From Opisthorchis felineus (taxonomy: Eukaryota > Platyhelminthes > Trematoda > Opisthorchiida > Opisthorchiidae): a DNA stretch of 64,000 bases. The position numbers and the translations under genes were made by a program. Positions 51,195-62,979 of this stretch are shown here, piece by piece; position 1 is the stretch's first letter, and every line of letters starts with the position of its first letter. The notes below the pieces were generated by a model. It saw nothing but the letters and a program-made list of their open reading frames with translations. It did no database searches and had not been told where the DNA came from. Location: the NCBI GenBank assembly GCA_004794785.1, contig SJOL01001501.1:345698-409697 (forward strand), read 5' to 3'.

Positions 51195-52195
51195 ATTGAA
51201 GAACATATATTAATACTATAAGAAATTCTCTACTTTGAAAGTCTTTCATGTTATTTCCAGAAAATCACTACGAACAAGAGAAAGTTTTTTTGCCTTAGGG
51301 AACAGTGTGCCCGAAAAAAATTTGTCAGAACTACTTGGAACAAAATATGGGTGTAGACATGAGATACCATTGGAACCAAGGATTTCAGCGAATGTTCCCT
51401 TCAAATCTGGGCATCGCAAAATTATTCGTAGAGCAAATTAGCCGTCACAAACAATCCACTAGAGAACACACACAACGCACAACTTGTCATCCATGTCATA
51501 TGGTGCTGTACTTGACCAAGGAGCATTTGATACCGACATTTAATTACCTGCAAACTTAATTTCGGAACGAGTGTGCAGACTAAGTGACATTGTGCAGGAT
51601 TATTCGATTCCATATAAGTTCGTGATATCTTATTCCCCTGTCTAATTTCGTTGCACTCATTATGCAAGGCAAATGTTAGCATATGTCAAATCACACGAAA
51701 ATAACTAATCAACATGAAAACAAACATGAGAAATACACGATAAAGGAAGTTGATTTTAAGAAATTTGAGGCGGACCACGGAAACGGGAAGTTTCATTCTT
51801 CGCCGAAAGTCACAGAAAGGGTATGAGGACATGGTGGAAACTAACGTAAAAGATAAAGCGATAAACACTGAAGACATCCATAAACTTTAACAGATTGTGA
51901 CTACGCCATCGTTTTATGATCAACCCTTTTTCCCAGCTAACAACATTGAGTATGATATGACTGCTAAGTAATACAAGTGTATCCAATGTCTTCGCATAGT
52001 TATTATTTGGACGTTTTGTAACAGACGCTCCCAGCATTCCATCAGCGGCTCTAAAAAATCATCTTGGCGAATACTCGAATTCGTGCACTGATAGATATCA
52101 TTCTGTTCTAAATATATTGTGCTTCCACACCTGCAGTGGATGCCACCCTAGGTGACCAAAATGGTTAGGGCTTCCTTTGCCATCCGAAGAAATAC
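51195..52195. other. no recognised feature
   Basis: One kilobase of spacer with overlapping short frames on both strands and no family match. Confidence 0.5.
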
Positions 52196-52199
52196 TCCT

Positions 52200-53960
52200 G
52201 TTGCTGTGAGTGCACATATTACGCCGGACGCAAGAGAACTTCGGAACACTTTCAAGACGGTGAAGCACCCTGGTTGAAATAGCATCACCTTCAAACAGTA
52301 GAAGAATGTGGACTGTCTATTTTGGTACCGTCGTCATTCGAGTTCCCAAAGTTGGTCCAGAGGAATACTTCTTTACAAAAGCATCAGTCCATTTGCTTCT
52401 TTTGAAACAATTTGTGTTGCGATTTTATTCAGAATCAACTGCATCAACTGAACACCATTAGCTAATAATTTGATGTAGAGTATTCAGTCTGAGAAGCAAC
52501 CCTGTTGAAGGTCTGGAGCCTTTGCAGAGGACATGTGTTTCATTCAGCTAATAATGCCTATGTCAACTTAAATCAACCATGCAATTTCGAACTTTTTTTA
52601 TCAACGTCAGACGTTAAAATATCGGAAAAAATGTGTACACTTGTCCATCCGCACAAGATGCGCACACGTTTAGCAGTATTTGTGAAGGCTAATCGGAGTA
52701 AGAATAAGACGGCCTTGACCACGTACCATGTCAGTTTTGTTATTAAATCAATTGAAGGCCTGTTATATCATGCAGATTCGATAGAGTAATTTTCAAAATT
52801 CCCACGCACACCGGCGCGGTATTTAACTAGTATGTGACTGAATCAGTCTCAGAATGTGGGTCGCGGTAATCTCCAGTGATCCCTAGGATTTTGAGTAAGT
52901 GCTTAACAGCACGTTAAGCCAACTATGCTGTGGGTTAATACTGATCTTAGATAACTCCATCTGTTACTCCTCTGATGCACATTTCTTGTTTGCTTGAGCC
53001 AAACATTGATTTGCTTCCGTTCCCCAAATGACATTCCATGCTGGGAGTTCATTCATGCCTGCCCATTATCACGCTACCAAGCGGAGTGTCTAGGAAAAAA
53101 TGTAAAAATATTCAATCATCGGACGTCAGAACATACAAGGGATAAATGAAGCTAAACTGGTTCTTTTAGAATTCCTTTTTTCGTAGCTGGACTGATTTTG
53201 TGACCATATGTCTCCACTTGTCTGGATTGTCTGAAAATACTTGGAAAGTTAAGCAGCATCTAAAAAAACGTTTCGAGGAATGCCAATACGTTCGGCTTGA
53301 AGTCTGTTACCATTTACACCCAATCTGTTGCTCAACATATTTCACGTCAGTAAAAAAACGTTTTTCTCGCATATTTTTAACCATCGTTGCAACTCAAAAA
53401 TGAGATAAAGCTGGTAATCGCCAGTGAATGTCACAACCCAAATAACACTTCCTATTTTAATTGAAAGATAGTGACTGTCAGGTAATTAGTGGCACCCAAA
53501 GTCAACCAACGATTTTTGCGATTACTTTTAAAGCTTAATGTAGGCTTAATTCAGTCAACTCACATTCTTTCTAGACTCACAAGGGTTTCTTTTAAAACTT
53601 CGTACGTACGTGCTACGAGGCTTGCTTTTGCTGAGTATGCTTTTATCTTCAAGCAAGAAATGTTTCATCATTGTGATCAGTTCATGAGACAAAGTAACCC
53701 CTCATGATATGATCAACCCAGCTTTTATTCTAGGCCGGAGATAAATTGACGCAATTTATTGGCCAGTGGGACTCTAGCACAGAATTCCACGAGTAGTTTT
53801 CTTGGAGCGTGCTGTTAACCTCGTAACTCATTAAGGATATGCTAGCTGACCTTTGGTCTTTGTAGCATTAGGGCTATTGCATGAGTTTTAACGTTTATGC
53901 AATGCATGCATCAGTTGAGAAGTACGTCATCGTACAAAATCTGAGACAGAAGGATAAAGA
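52200..53960 (+). mobile_element. RTE-like LINE, RT and C-terminal region, heavily decayed
   Basis: Ordered RT blocks of the family at 38.9 kb can be followed through several frames: PDARELRNTFKTVKHPG (the EI--AI--LK-GKAPGPD region, about 52.22 kb), SRGILLYKSISPFAS (RGISLTPIAS, 52356-52400), EKQPC with RSG two residues on (EEQAGFRPG, about 52.49 kb), and RTRLAVFVKA (RPTIVVFLD-KA, with the motif A aspartate lost, about 52.67 kb). Then come VKKRFSRIFL (VRQGCPLSPFLF, about 53.36 kb), AEYAFIF (LEYADDIVLF without DD, about 53.63 kb), PLVFVALGLL (LLVFDHRCLR, from 53850) and EVRHR (53919-53933), identical to the family and at the right distance from LVF. An excess of about 470 bases between motif A and motif B suggests an insertion. 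It is dead, with many stops. Confidence 0.6.
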
Positions 53961-54009
53961 GTAATGTGTGCCGTTTGAGTATGACTGAGTCACAATACTT
54001 GTCAGACAG

Positions 54010-54172
54010 TCATGGCCGAACGCCATTGTCTTCAGCCACCATCTGGGGGGGGTCATGGGTTGCAGTTTCCAAGTACATGGGATATGCGATGTGCTGGTGA
54101 ATCCCAGTGAAGCTGAAACAACGCTACAGTGCTTCAGGACTCTTTAGCATAGAAGACAACTTGCTGGGTGAA
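54010..54172 (+). repeat. SINE-like repeat family A
   Basis: Family blocks in order: CATGGCCGAACGCCATTGTC (head), a B-box relic GGGTTGCAGTTTCC, CCCAGTGAAGCTGAAACAAC, GCTACAGTGCTTCAGGACTC, TTTAGCATAGAAGACAACTT. A run of eight G at 54045-54052 interrupts the head. It starts about 50 bases after the last legible block of the RTE relic. It may therefore have inserted into the LINE, or may cover its missing 3' end. Confidence 0.6.
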
Positions 54173-54174
54173 AT

Positions 54175-57100
54175 CTTCACTAAAACTTACAAATCTCACG
54201 TCATCAATCTGCCCTAGGCTTGTCCGTAATCTAGTGCAAGTGTTGATTCAGTGAAGGCAGAGTGCACCCTAAACGTTTGCAACTCGACATTTAGACACCC
54301 AGTTAGACACACATTTATCAAGTTATTGAACTTATCCAAACCCTAGCTTTATGGCTTCCTACAAATCATCAATCAGATTGCATGGTATTTTGAACCAGGT
54401 GTGTTTGACGATAATTTACAGAATAATATCATATTCTGTTGCGTAAAAAGGATACCAGTTGGAAAAATCCGAATACAAGCTTGTTCTCTGGGTAGAGTAT
54501 TTAGGGGACTTTAAGTTCCATGAGATGGCTTGATTCAAAACAAAAACACGGATTGTCCAGCGGAAATGCTCGCCAGGGAGCAGAGACTGTCTAGAATTTT
54601 GAAGAAAATTACTCGGTAGCTCTCAGTAGGAATTATATCATTTGATAAATCGGCACCAGATTCGTTGTAAGCCTGTGTTTGTTCCCCATGAAGTGACCAT
54701 GACCGCTGACTTTGTATCACACTTACGACCTAAATGTGAGCTTTTGAGGCCTCTACATCAGTGAACAAGTCCTGTGGCTGTCACCACCACCACCTGCCTT
54801 TGGATGTGAATGATCGCAGTGGAGTTCGTGCGCATGAATCATAAGAGAATAACCAAATCCCTGTAGGTCTTCTCGCTGTACTAACAGCGTAGATTGTTCC
54901 AAAAACTTGTTGACTAGGATTTCTTCCTCTATATGCACCAAATCTATCAGACAGTTCACCTGCATCAAAAGAAAAAATTCAAGCATACTCAGTGCTAGCC
55001 AGACGAATTTTTTTGGTTGATCCAGTGATTCACATTATAGCGGTTAAACTGATCCCTCTAAGAATGGACCAGAGTTCAGACAAGTCTCTTCATTTTATGT
55101 CGGCAATTTTAACGAATCAAATGTAATTCTCTAATTTTGATCTCGATGAATTAATTGTAGAATTATCGTACTACCTAAAATGAAGAAATTTTAAAAGTAT
55201 GTTATGACCTGTGTTGGTCGGGACAGGCACCGTGGCTCAAGCCAGTAATGTAAGGGGCCAGAGAGAGTGGCGAGTAAGTCAACATATTCAGCCACTAGTT
55301 AACTTATTCAAATCACAACAATGTATCTTTGTTATCTAACGGTTCACATCAGTGATTATCTTGAGCCTGATTAATATTTTTGGCCATTTCTGTTGATTGA
55401 ACAAATTGTGTGCTCGTCACAATAATTTTGTTCACTGAGAAGCAGCAAAATGCACAATAATAGATCTTCAATTCAGTTTATATATTGAGCTTCGAAAGCA
55501 AAATAACAAAAATGGCAGGGCATGCCACTTAACCAGACCAAGCTAAAACAAGAAACGTAGTACCAGTTCGTGTACACCATGGATCGCGTGAGAATCAGCT
55601 CCACACTAGTCGATATATTCTATGAATCACGCAATTAATAATGACACTAGCAAGATCGGAACGAAATCGCCACCCTCCAATGCACTGTAGAAGATTTCAT
55701 GCGGGCTATTCATGGAACCGAAATCACAGAAACGCCCCAGTAAGTGTGATCCTGTTTTCGAGTAGTTCTTCGTTAGGTGAAAAGTCCACTAGAAAAGTCG
55801 CAACGCCTCAGGCGTTTCTCTCAGACAAAAACAGCAAATTAAAGGCAGGCTACTCATATTCCATGAACAGCCTGAATTTCAGAATCAGCCTCCTTTAATC
55901 AATGATTATAACAGGTCTGTAGATAACGATTTGTGAATCTTGATCTTGGAGCTGACCACTGAGATGCTAACATGTATCTGGATATTTCACTATTCGTACT
56001 GGCGGTGGATAGCTGTGTTAGTTGGAACGGTTATCCAAAAATTTAGGGCTGAAATACCATCAAAAGACTTCGTTATATTTATTCTGAGGTTACTAGATGC
56101 TGAGACCATCTGATCACGCACGGCGTAAACCACCTCTCGGATCGTACTAAGGCTTAGCATTTCGCACATTAGTGGAGGTGACACATCCCCAAGTGGGAGA
56201 CCACTCTTTTATCAGTTCACCGTACAACTTGTAAGCTTTATGGTTGTAGTGCTCTAGACATTACTGATGGAGCAAACGTGGACCATAAGCCCCATCTGAA
56301 GAAGACTGGTGACTGGTCAACAGTGAAAACAACTCAGAAACACTCAGCATCTCAAAATGCGCTCAAACCTATGTATTGTGCGGCCATTGGTAACTACTGC
56401 GTGTTTGAGACGCTGCAATCACATGCTCTAAGCCAATCATCTTTAAAAAATGTTGAATAGAAGAACCATTATAGAACGCAATACTGCAAACAGCTCCAGG
56501 GTCTATTCCCCAAAACCTTCGGCAAACCCGGTTAAGCGAAACAAAACTGCTCACAACAGAGCATAGTACTCTCCACTTGGGTAATATCCTAGACAGTAAT
56601 TACGGTTAATTAGCCACCAAACTTCTGATTCAACCAGTTGCTTTAAGAAGTGCACCAAAAGTTACGACGAAAAGCGCAGACCTTTCTTGAGTAGAAGTAA
56701 GAACGCGTCTTTAAAACCGAGCCAACCACGACATTTGTGCGTCTTAGCTAACCGTACGAAAGTATTGACGGGTTTGCATTCCTAGAGTTCCCAAATTTAT
56801 TTTACCTCACTGTCTCGTGCCGTCTGTCAAAGACTTTACTCAATACCATCAGATAATTATGCATAAGTACATGAGTTGCATGTTCATCCCGAAGCTCTGA
56901 TCGATATTTTCCATGGTGAAGAACTGGCAGTTGTTTTCGATGCCTGACAAGAGGTTCTCATGTACAGCGCTCTTGTGCACACTGAAGTTAGTATTTAGTT
57001 CACTGTCATTATCTGCTGAACCGCACATGTTCTTGGTCAAGGCCGGTTTAATGCGATATTAGGGATAACATAACGGCAAAAATGTGTTTCGCAATAAAAG

Positions 57101-57260
57101 CCAAGGAAACTAGTTTGAGGGGTCGCAGATCCTATCAGTGCTTTTCCGTAGAAACATCCACTATATTTCGGTTTTAACTGGCTACTGGCCGCGCGCATTC
57201 ACAACACTGTCTCGAATAGTCGTCCTCCTCTCCTTGTGAATTTAGTCTGATGTGTCGACG
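54175..57260. other. no recognised feature
   Basis: Short frames only. A stretch near 55.2 kb and one near 56.2-56.4 kb look repeat-like in composition but match nothing else in the window that I could find. Confidence 0.45.
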
Positions 57261-57264
57261 TTAG

Positions 57265-57340
57265 AGTGGGGACGTCCTGGGCTGTGGGCCTTAATCCCAA
57301 GAACATGTGTATGGGCTTGCCAGAATTTGATTTTGGATAT
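57265..57340 (+). repeat. possible dispersed repeat family D, copy 3
   Basis: CCTGGGCTGTGGGCCTTAAT starting near 57275 resembles the ACCAGGCTGTGGGCTTTGAA core of family D at 4.8 kb, with a similar AATCCC following. Only about 20 bases support it. Confidence 0.25.
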
Positions 57341-57826
57341 TTGACATGTGAACCTAGCCTGTTGCCGTAACTTTACCAGTGCATGCTGGACATCACTGCT
57401 CAATAATGTACGGAAATGCGAATGTGTTTTTGGTTTTTGTCATTATAGGGTTCGTAGAATGAGTAGTAAACTAATCGGAATTTCGATGATAGTATGAGGA
57501 GATATGGAAGGCTTAGTCGATATCTCATGATGAAAGTGAAGCCATTTTGTTCTAGAAATCTTAGAAAGGTTGTCCTGCCTATTCCTACTTGTTGCGAATC
57601 ATCGGAGTAAGCATCTAAAAATCTCGAGCTTAAAACCATCCGGCGAGCCGCTGAAGAACCTAGGTTGAATGAATCCAGTGCACTCCCTTTTGGAGTAGCC
57701 TGACCAAAATAATTTCGCAAGAACTGGAGGAAAACTGTTTAAACTATGGCACTGTAGATAAAAATACTAAATGTCGAATCGCAAATTGTTTGAAATGTCT
57801 GTTAGCATTAGCCCTCAACTGAACGC

Positions 57827-57841
57827 TATATATATATATAT
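57827..57841. repeat. TA dinucleotide repeat
   Basis: Seven uninterrupted TA units plus one base. This is a short microsatellite and may be polymorphic. Confidence 0.95.
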
Positions 57842-59042
57842 GCCCCGTTTATGCATCTTCTCATCAATTTTGGGTAGATCATTGGGGCTTCAAACTCCTC
57901 TCATCTAACATACTCCGCATGTCTTCAAGGTAAAGAATCCGTGGCCTGTTGGAGCAAAACTTGACAGTTGTTAGCCTCAAAACAATACAGATATGAACGA
58001 CATAATATATACGAAATGATAAGTTATAACCGGAGCGCCAACCCTAATTTATGCCATTTCCTAGTCACCAAGCAGTTGCCATAATCTAATTGCATTGTTA
58101 GGAAATTCAAAGTAAGCTGCCCCAAAATACTCCCACTTCATAAAACTGCAAGCTCATTAGGGCGAAACTAGTAGAATTTCGCGCTTGAACGGAACCAGAA
58201 AACAGCAGTACTAATCAGTGCAGCCAGACAACTCGGCTGAACGCCCAACGGTTTGTGCACACGACACAAGCGACAAACGACCGGTTCCGCCATGAAGCTG
58301 CTGGTGCATGACAGGCCGAACCGGATGTGAAAATACGCAAATAGCACTGGGTCTCCATCACGGGCTGAAGCGCATATGGAAACGTGTGAAACCCACAACA
58401 TTCTACCTCACACTCCTCTAGAAGTTCCTGTCAGCATTGCTCTGGGGGAAATGTCAAACAGTTCGGAAAAGATCTTCCCTTACCCAACAGGCTCCATTTA
58501 GCTAAACGGCTAGTTTTAATGGAGTGGAAGAAGTGCCGAAATTTCTTTGGGATCCGAATGACCAATACCCGTTAAAATCTGACAAGCAGTTGCTTTGTTA
58601 TTAAAAATCACACAGCATTTCAAAATTGCCTCCACTGTCCGTTTAAAAGTGGCTGTAGAAATTTTTTCATGCATGTAAGTCACCTCGCACACCAAATGTC
58701 TAAGAAGAATAACAACACGCTTTGTTAATTTGTTTAACAATCGGAGTACCCAATAATAAGTGGAATAAGCTTAAAGTCTGTTTTGCAGCAAAAACATTAT
58801 CACTTGGGCATCCAACACAACACAGCGACACTGTATGGTTAAACAACCTCTGTGGATAGGACATTCTGAGTAGTTTTGTTTGTGCTTATTTAGCTGACAC
58901 AGATCCTTATAAATACTGTGCCAAGCAGGTTTCTCAATCTGTTGGCCAGAATATAAGGTCTTATTTGTTGTGAGCAAAAATTTTGTCATGAAGGCCATCT
59001 CCCAGTTTATTTAGTATTCTTATACATTGGACCTGTTACTCT

Positions 59043-59060
59043 ACTGAATCAACTGAATCA
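59043..59060. repeat. 9-bp perfect tandem duplication
   Basis: ACTGAATCA occurs twice in a row, probably by slippage. Confidence 0.9.
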
Positions 59061-59759
59061 AGTAGATAACACCCCGACCTTGTCGAACCATCAAATTCAC
59101 CATCAACTCTAATGTGCTGCCGCATGATTACAGGCAATACGTGGAAGTCTGTTCGCTTTGGTTTCTTAAAGGCTACATTTTTTACCAGGCTTGTGTACCG
59201 TTGATATGTAAGTACACTGCAGTCATTCAGTTTTGGTTGTAGATCAGGTGGATGTTCCACGAGCAATTAGCTTGTAGGCGTTTCGCCACCAATCGTGGAA
59301 AAGTCATTAGTGCGTGCCTAGGTGGGTATTTCCCCTTTAACTCTTCGGGCTTATATTGTTTACAGGGGAGTAGTTGATACCTGTCAATGTGATTGGCTGG
59401 TTGAGGTGCAGATTTATTGCGATTTCCTCAATCCACTTGCGATTTGTGCAGCGCTATGGTCTGGATACCTCTTATTCAAGTGATTCTATGGACAGCTTCC
59501 TCCCGATAGGTTGCATCGTAATTCCGATTGGTCCTTTCACAGGCTAAGCTGCGTTGTGGTCTATCTTTCTCCAGTATGACCAGTTACTCTATTTCCTATA
59601 CTTTTAGCAGATTTCCTGTTGCTTATTGCTCGTTCCAAATTTGTGTTGTGTTGACGTCTGATTCCCTTAAACTTGGTTGCTGACCACGTATCTCCTTTTT
59701 TCTGACTGATCTTTGTTTCCTCTACAGATTTCTTCTCTGGATTCTTGTGTACTTCTGCG

Positions 59760-60180
59760 TTTTGTAGGCCTGGAGTTCTCCTGTCCTCAGTGGTTGGCAG
59801 AATGGGTCAGTTTCAATGTACCTGTTGATGGCATCATCTGTGAAGTCCCACCCTTCTACAGATTCACTTTCTTTCTTTTTTCCTGCCTGTGGTAGTATGT
59901 GATAGTCACTCCAGTCGAGCTCGTGTCTCTATCGATCTTCGTGCACGAGGACGAGTAAAAATTGATCATGACTTAGCCGCAAGGCTGTGCGCATGAAGTT
60001 TGGTGAAAGCTTTTTTTCCTTTTGCATCACGTAACGTTGCAGTCCTTCCATTGGATCTTGTGTATAACATTGCTCTTTGCCACCGATCAATATTCCTTTT
60101 GATTTTGACAGCGTTCTCCGCAAAGTGTTCGTAGATTTGTAGGCTACCGTTGTTCCATGCTGTCGTAAGAGTCATTTTAG
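59760..60180 (-). mobile_element. Penelope-like element: C-terminus with GIY-YIG endonuclease domain
   Basis: Penelope-like elements encode a reverse transcriptase followed by a GIY-YIG endonuclease. On the minus strand, TTVAYKSTNTLRRTLSK (about 60151-60101) fits the VAHKPTNTLR--L--PK block just before the endonuclease. NVIHKIQWKDC then fits NVIYKI-CKDC, and GKKAFTKLHAHSLAAKS fits GKKLSTRLHEH-LAVK; the YIG strand between them is deleted. VHEDR, a stop, and HELDW fit HEDREGHEFDW. SVEGWDFTDDAINRYIETDP (with AINRYI at 59815-59832) fits LEAWHS-DDAINRHI-LDP, and FCQPLR follows. At least two frame changes and a stop are present. The RT is not found upstream, so the copy appears 5'-truncated near 60.18 kb. 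The density of ordered matches makes this secure. Confidence 0.8.
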
Positions 60181-60184
60181 TGAC

Positions 60185-62790
60185 GTTCTCAGTCTAACTC
60201 TCTAACTCTAACCTACGGCTCACCGAACTATCTACTGAGTTAGGCGGGTGCTGAACATTTACGCACTGAAATGTCATATTGTTCAGTTACGTCCCAGCAC
60301 ATCACCAGACCGGTTGATGTTTATCCGTACCATCCGTGTAATTTTGACAATGTGAAAATGTCATACCCGAACCATTCCATGGTACACAAATAATACCATA
60401 AAAAACGCTAGCAACACGTGATTCAAAATGCATGATATTAGTCCACTATATCAGACTACAACATCCCATTTTATGGGTCCATGGTACCACCTCATAACTA
60501 ATATAGGTATTTGATTTGATTTACATATGTTCTATGATAATGGAAGGTAGCCTTTAGTTCAACAATGCCAACGAAGAACTTTCAGAGATTGTCGAAAGTT
60601 GATGGCTCCCAGAGCAACAATTTTCTAGAGATCTTGATGCCTAATATTTGTTTGACGAAGGTTTCCCATGTAGTCAAAAGTTTAGCAGTCGAATTTGACC
60701 TACTTTGAAGAGATTCTACTAAGACATGAACAAAGAACCTGGCAATCGGATGAATTCCTTACTTAGTCGAGATATTGTTACACGATGGTTTGAGATCAAG
60801 CCGCGGTTTTTAAGTCAGGCATAGATAGTTATGACAGACAATTCTTCAAGGCTATATTTTCCCTACACACCTTTCCTAGAATTGAACAAGAACAGCGTTT
60901 ACTATTCTTGGAAAAAACGTAAAGAATGATGGCTTGCCTGCGGTTATGGTTTGCATAAAGGTCTGCCGCCTTCATGGTTCAGATTTTCCACGCCCAGAAC
61001 ATGAACACTATTTTAGAAAGCGAAAACTGATAGATACGTTTCACATAAAGATGAGGTAAATCGGCATCGGGATTTCAATTATTCTTCTGTATCTCACGAG
61101 AATTGGCCATCCCAAAGGCGCAATTACAACCATGCTTGTTGCCTGGTCCGCTAATTTGTTCGCGATAAAAGCGGCGATGTCCCCGGATCTCCTTGCAACA
61201 GCTGACCGTAAATATGAGAAGTGATTTTATTTTACTCAAACTTCTTCCACATTAAACACAGTGTCTTCAGTCGGAGCGGAAAACAAATTTTTGATGGTTT
61301 ATACCCATCGTAGAATTCAAGATTCTGAGCATGAGATAGGTGCGTAGGCTCCGCTGCTGATGTTATGAATTATGTATCAATTTTCAGCTTTAAAAGTTCA
61401 TCCGTGGCCGAAACTGAACTGTGTCCCGATGCTTCTAACAACCAAAACTACTTTCCCCGTTAGTGTTGATGAATATTTGCCTGTTGCTTTTACATATCAC
61501 CAGGCCTCTCACAGAATTCTTCAGTAGAGTTTTCAGAAGAATTCTGCTGATTTGTTATGGGCGGTTCCAGTAATTACGAAACAGCTGTTTCGTCCGCTGT
61601 ATGTCGCCACAAACCGACGTCTTTTTGGCGCCGGAAACTAAATAAAAAACATAAAAAGCATCTATCCATCAGCGGTCGAATGTTTAGCATACCATCCAGG
61701 CCTCTTGCTTGGGCTGCTTTCACCCATACTGACTACAACCCTAAGAGCAGCACATCATCACTGCATCTCATAACCGTTTTTTAAATGCTGCACCAATTAA
61801 AGTGATTGGCTACTCAATTGTTTACTACTCTGAAGGATTTATGTGCCATGCTGTTCGCTATCTTTGGCTGATGAAAGCCATTGAATGATCAAGCAAATGA
61901 TGCACAGACCCACACAAATCTTCAACACATTATTCAAAACGTAAGCTTTACGTTTTGCTCTGAATTTTTGCATAGGAAGTTTTCCACCAGCTCAACCTAT
62001 TTAATTTGCTTTCTAGTGAGTCTCAGTAACCCCAGAACGTTGTTCCCTTCAAAAGTTCCCGTTCTTTCAAACTCAAAGTAACCTAGACCACAATTCCCAT
62101 ACACTTCGCGAATAGTCCGACTGTTTGGGATTACCTCAAACAGGATCAATATACAAGCAGTGATAGGAGGGCAAATATGACAATCAAGTGGCATTCATAA
62201 GAAACTACTGTGTTTTCTTGATTGCGTAAATCTTTCCTCATTAGTCGGCTGACTGTCAATTTCCATGATTTCATCACCACTGGATCCTGTTTAAACATAT
62301 CCACTATATGTTATTTTTCCATGCTAGGATCAACAGCATGAGTACGATAAAGATAGTATTTTGTTTTTGAGCGATGCATCGATTCATGGTTTGGGTGTGG
62401 ACACATGGCAAACACCTGTTCTCTTATAAACACTAAAAAAAGACGAGGCACATGTCACTTAGCTGCCGTTTTAAAGACTGCGTTCTACCGGTGCTATTTA
62501 CAGGCCCTAAACCTTATCGTGATGGATGAAAATCATTTCCGTACAATTTGTTTCCAGCTGCACGTTCACCTTACTAGGTATATGTGTTTCGTAAACTGTT
62601 TTGTTCGGGAATTTAGATGGCGTAATTTATAGGTATCTCAGAGGAAGAAGGAGTTCACAAGATGGGTGAAACCTCCATCTGAGAAGTCGTCACCGAAAGA
62701 GCCTGTCCACACGAAACCACGTGAGGTGGCTTCCGTGATTGGAGAATGGGTGGCGCTAACTCCTGTCCAAAAGTGAATTTATAGCAATGC
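60185..62790. other. no recognised feature
   Basis: I looked for the Penelope reverse transcriptase on the minus strand here and did not find it. Short frames only. A CTAACTCTAACC stretch near 60200 is not a telomere repeat. Confidence 0.45.
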
Positions 62791-62794
62791 TGTT

Positions 62795-62975
62795 TAGCCA
62801 CCCGTGGTCGAACTGTTAGTTTCTTAATCTGCTAGCCGGAATGTTGCGGGCTTTAAACCCCTGGGAGTTTCGGGAGATGCGCACTGAAGGTGATTCCCAA
62901 TGAAGGTGAAACAGGTGTACTGGGCCTCTCAGCTTCTCACCATGGTTTGGCTTCACTTACAGGACGAAATTTCAA
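62795..62975 (+). repeat. SINE-like repeat family A, best kept copy
   Basis: The full family order is present: TGGTCGAACTGTTAGT (A-box region), TGCTAGCCGGAATG, TTGCGGGCTTTAAACCCC (B-box region, GTTCGAA decayed to CTTTAAA), GAGTTTCGGGAGATGCGCAC, TTCCCAATGAAGGTGAAACA, GGTGTACTGGGCCTCTCAGC, CATGGTTTGGCTTCACTTAC, AGGACG. The head resembles a tRNA with a flush CCCC end, and this copy shows best that family A is tRNA-derived. It is non-coding and not an intact tRNA. Confidence 0.7.
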
Positions 62976-62979
62976 TTGA

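Larger units (their letters stand above)
57345..59755. other. no recognised gene
   Basis: Contains a short TA repeat at 57827 and a 9-base tandem at 59043. The stretch 59.28-59.75 kb lies 3' of the Penelope-like element on the minus strand and could be its tail, but I cannot verify it. Confidence 0.45.

Noticed and set aside
54045..54052. Run of eight G interrupting a SINE head
   Set aside because: Could be a sequencing or assembly slip or a normal homopolymer; nothing depends on it.
60185..60215. CTAACTCTCTAACTCTAACC, telomere-like
   Set aside because: Irregular units that do not match TTAGGG. It is an isolated short stretch next to a Penelope-like relic.
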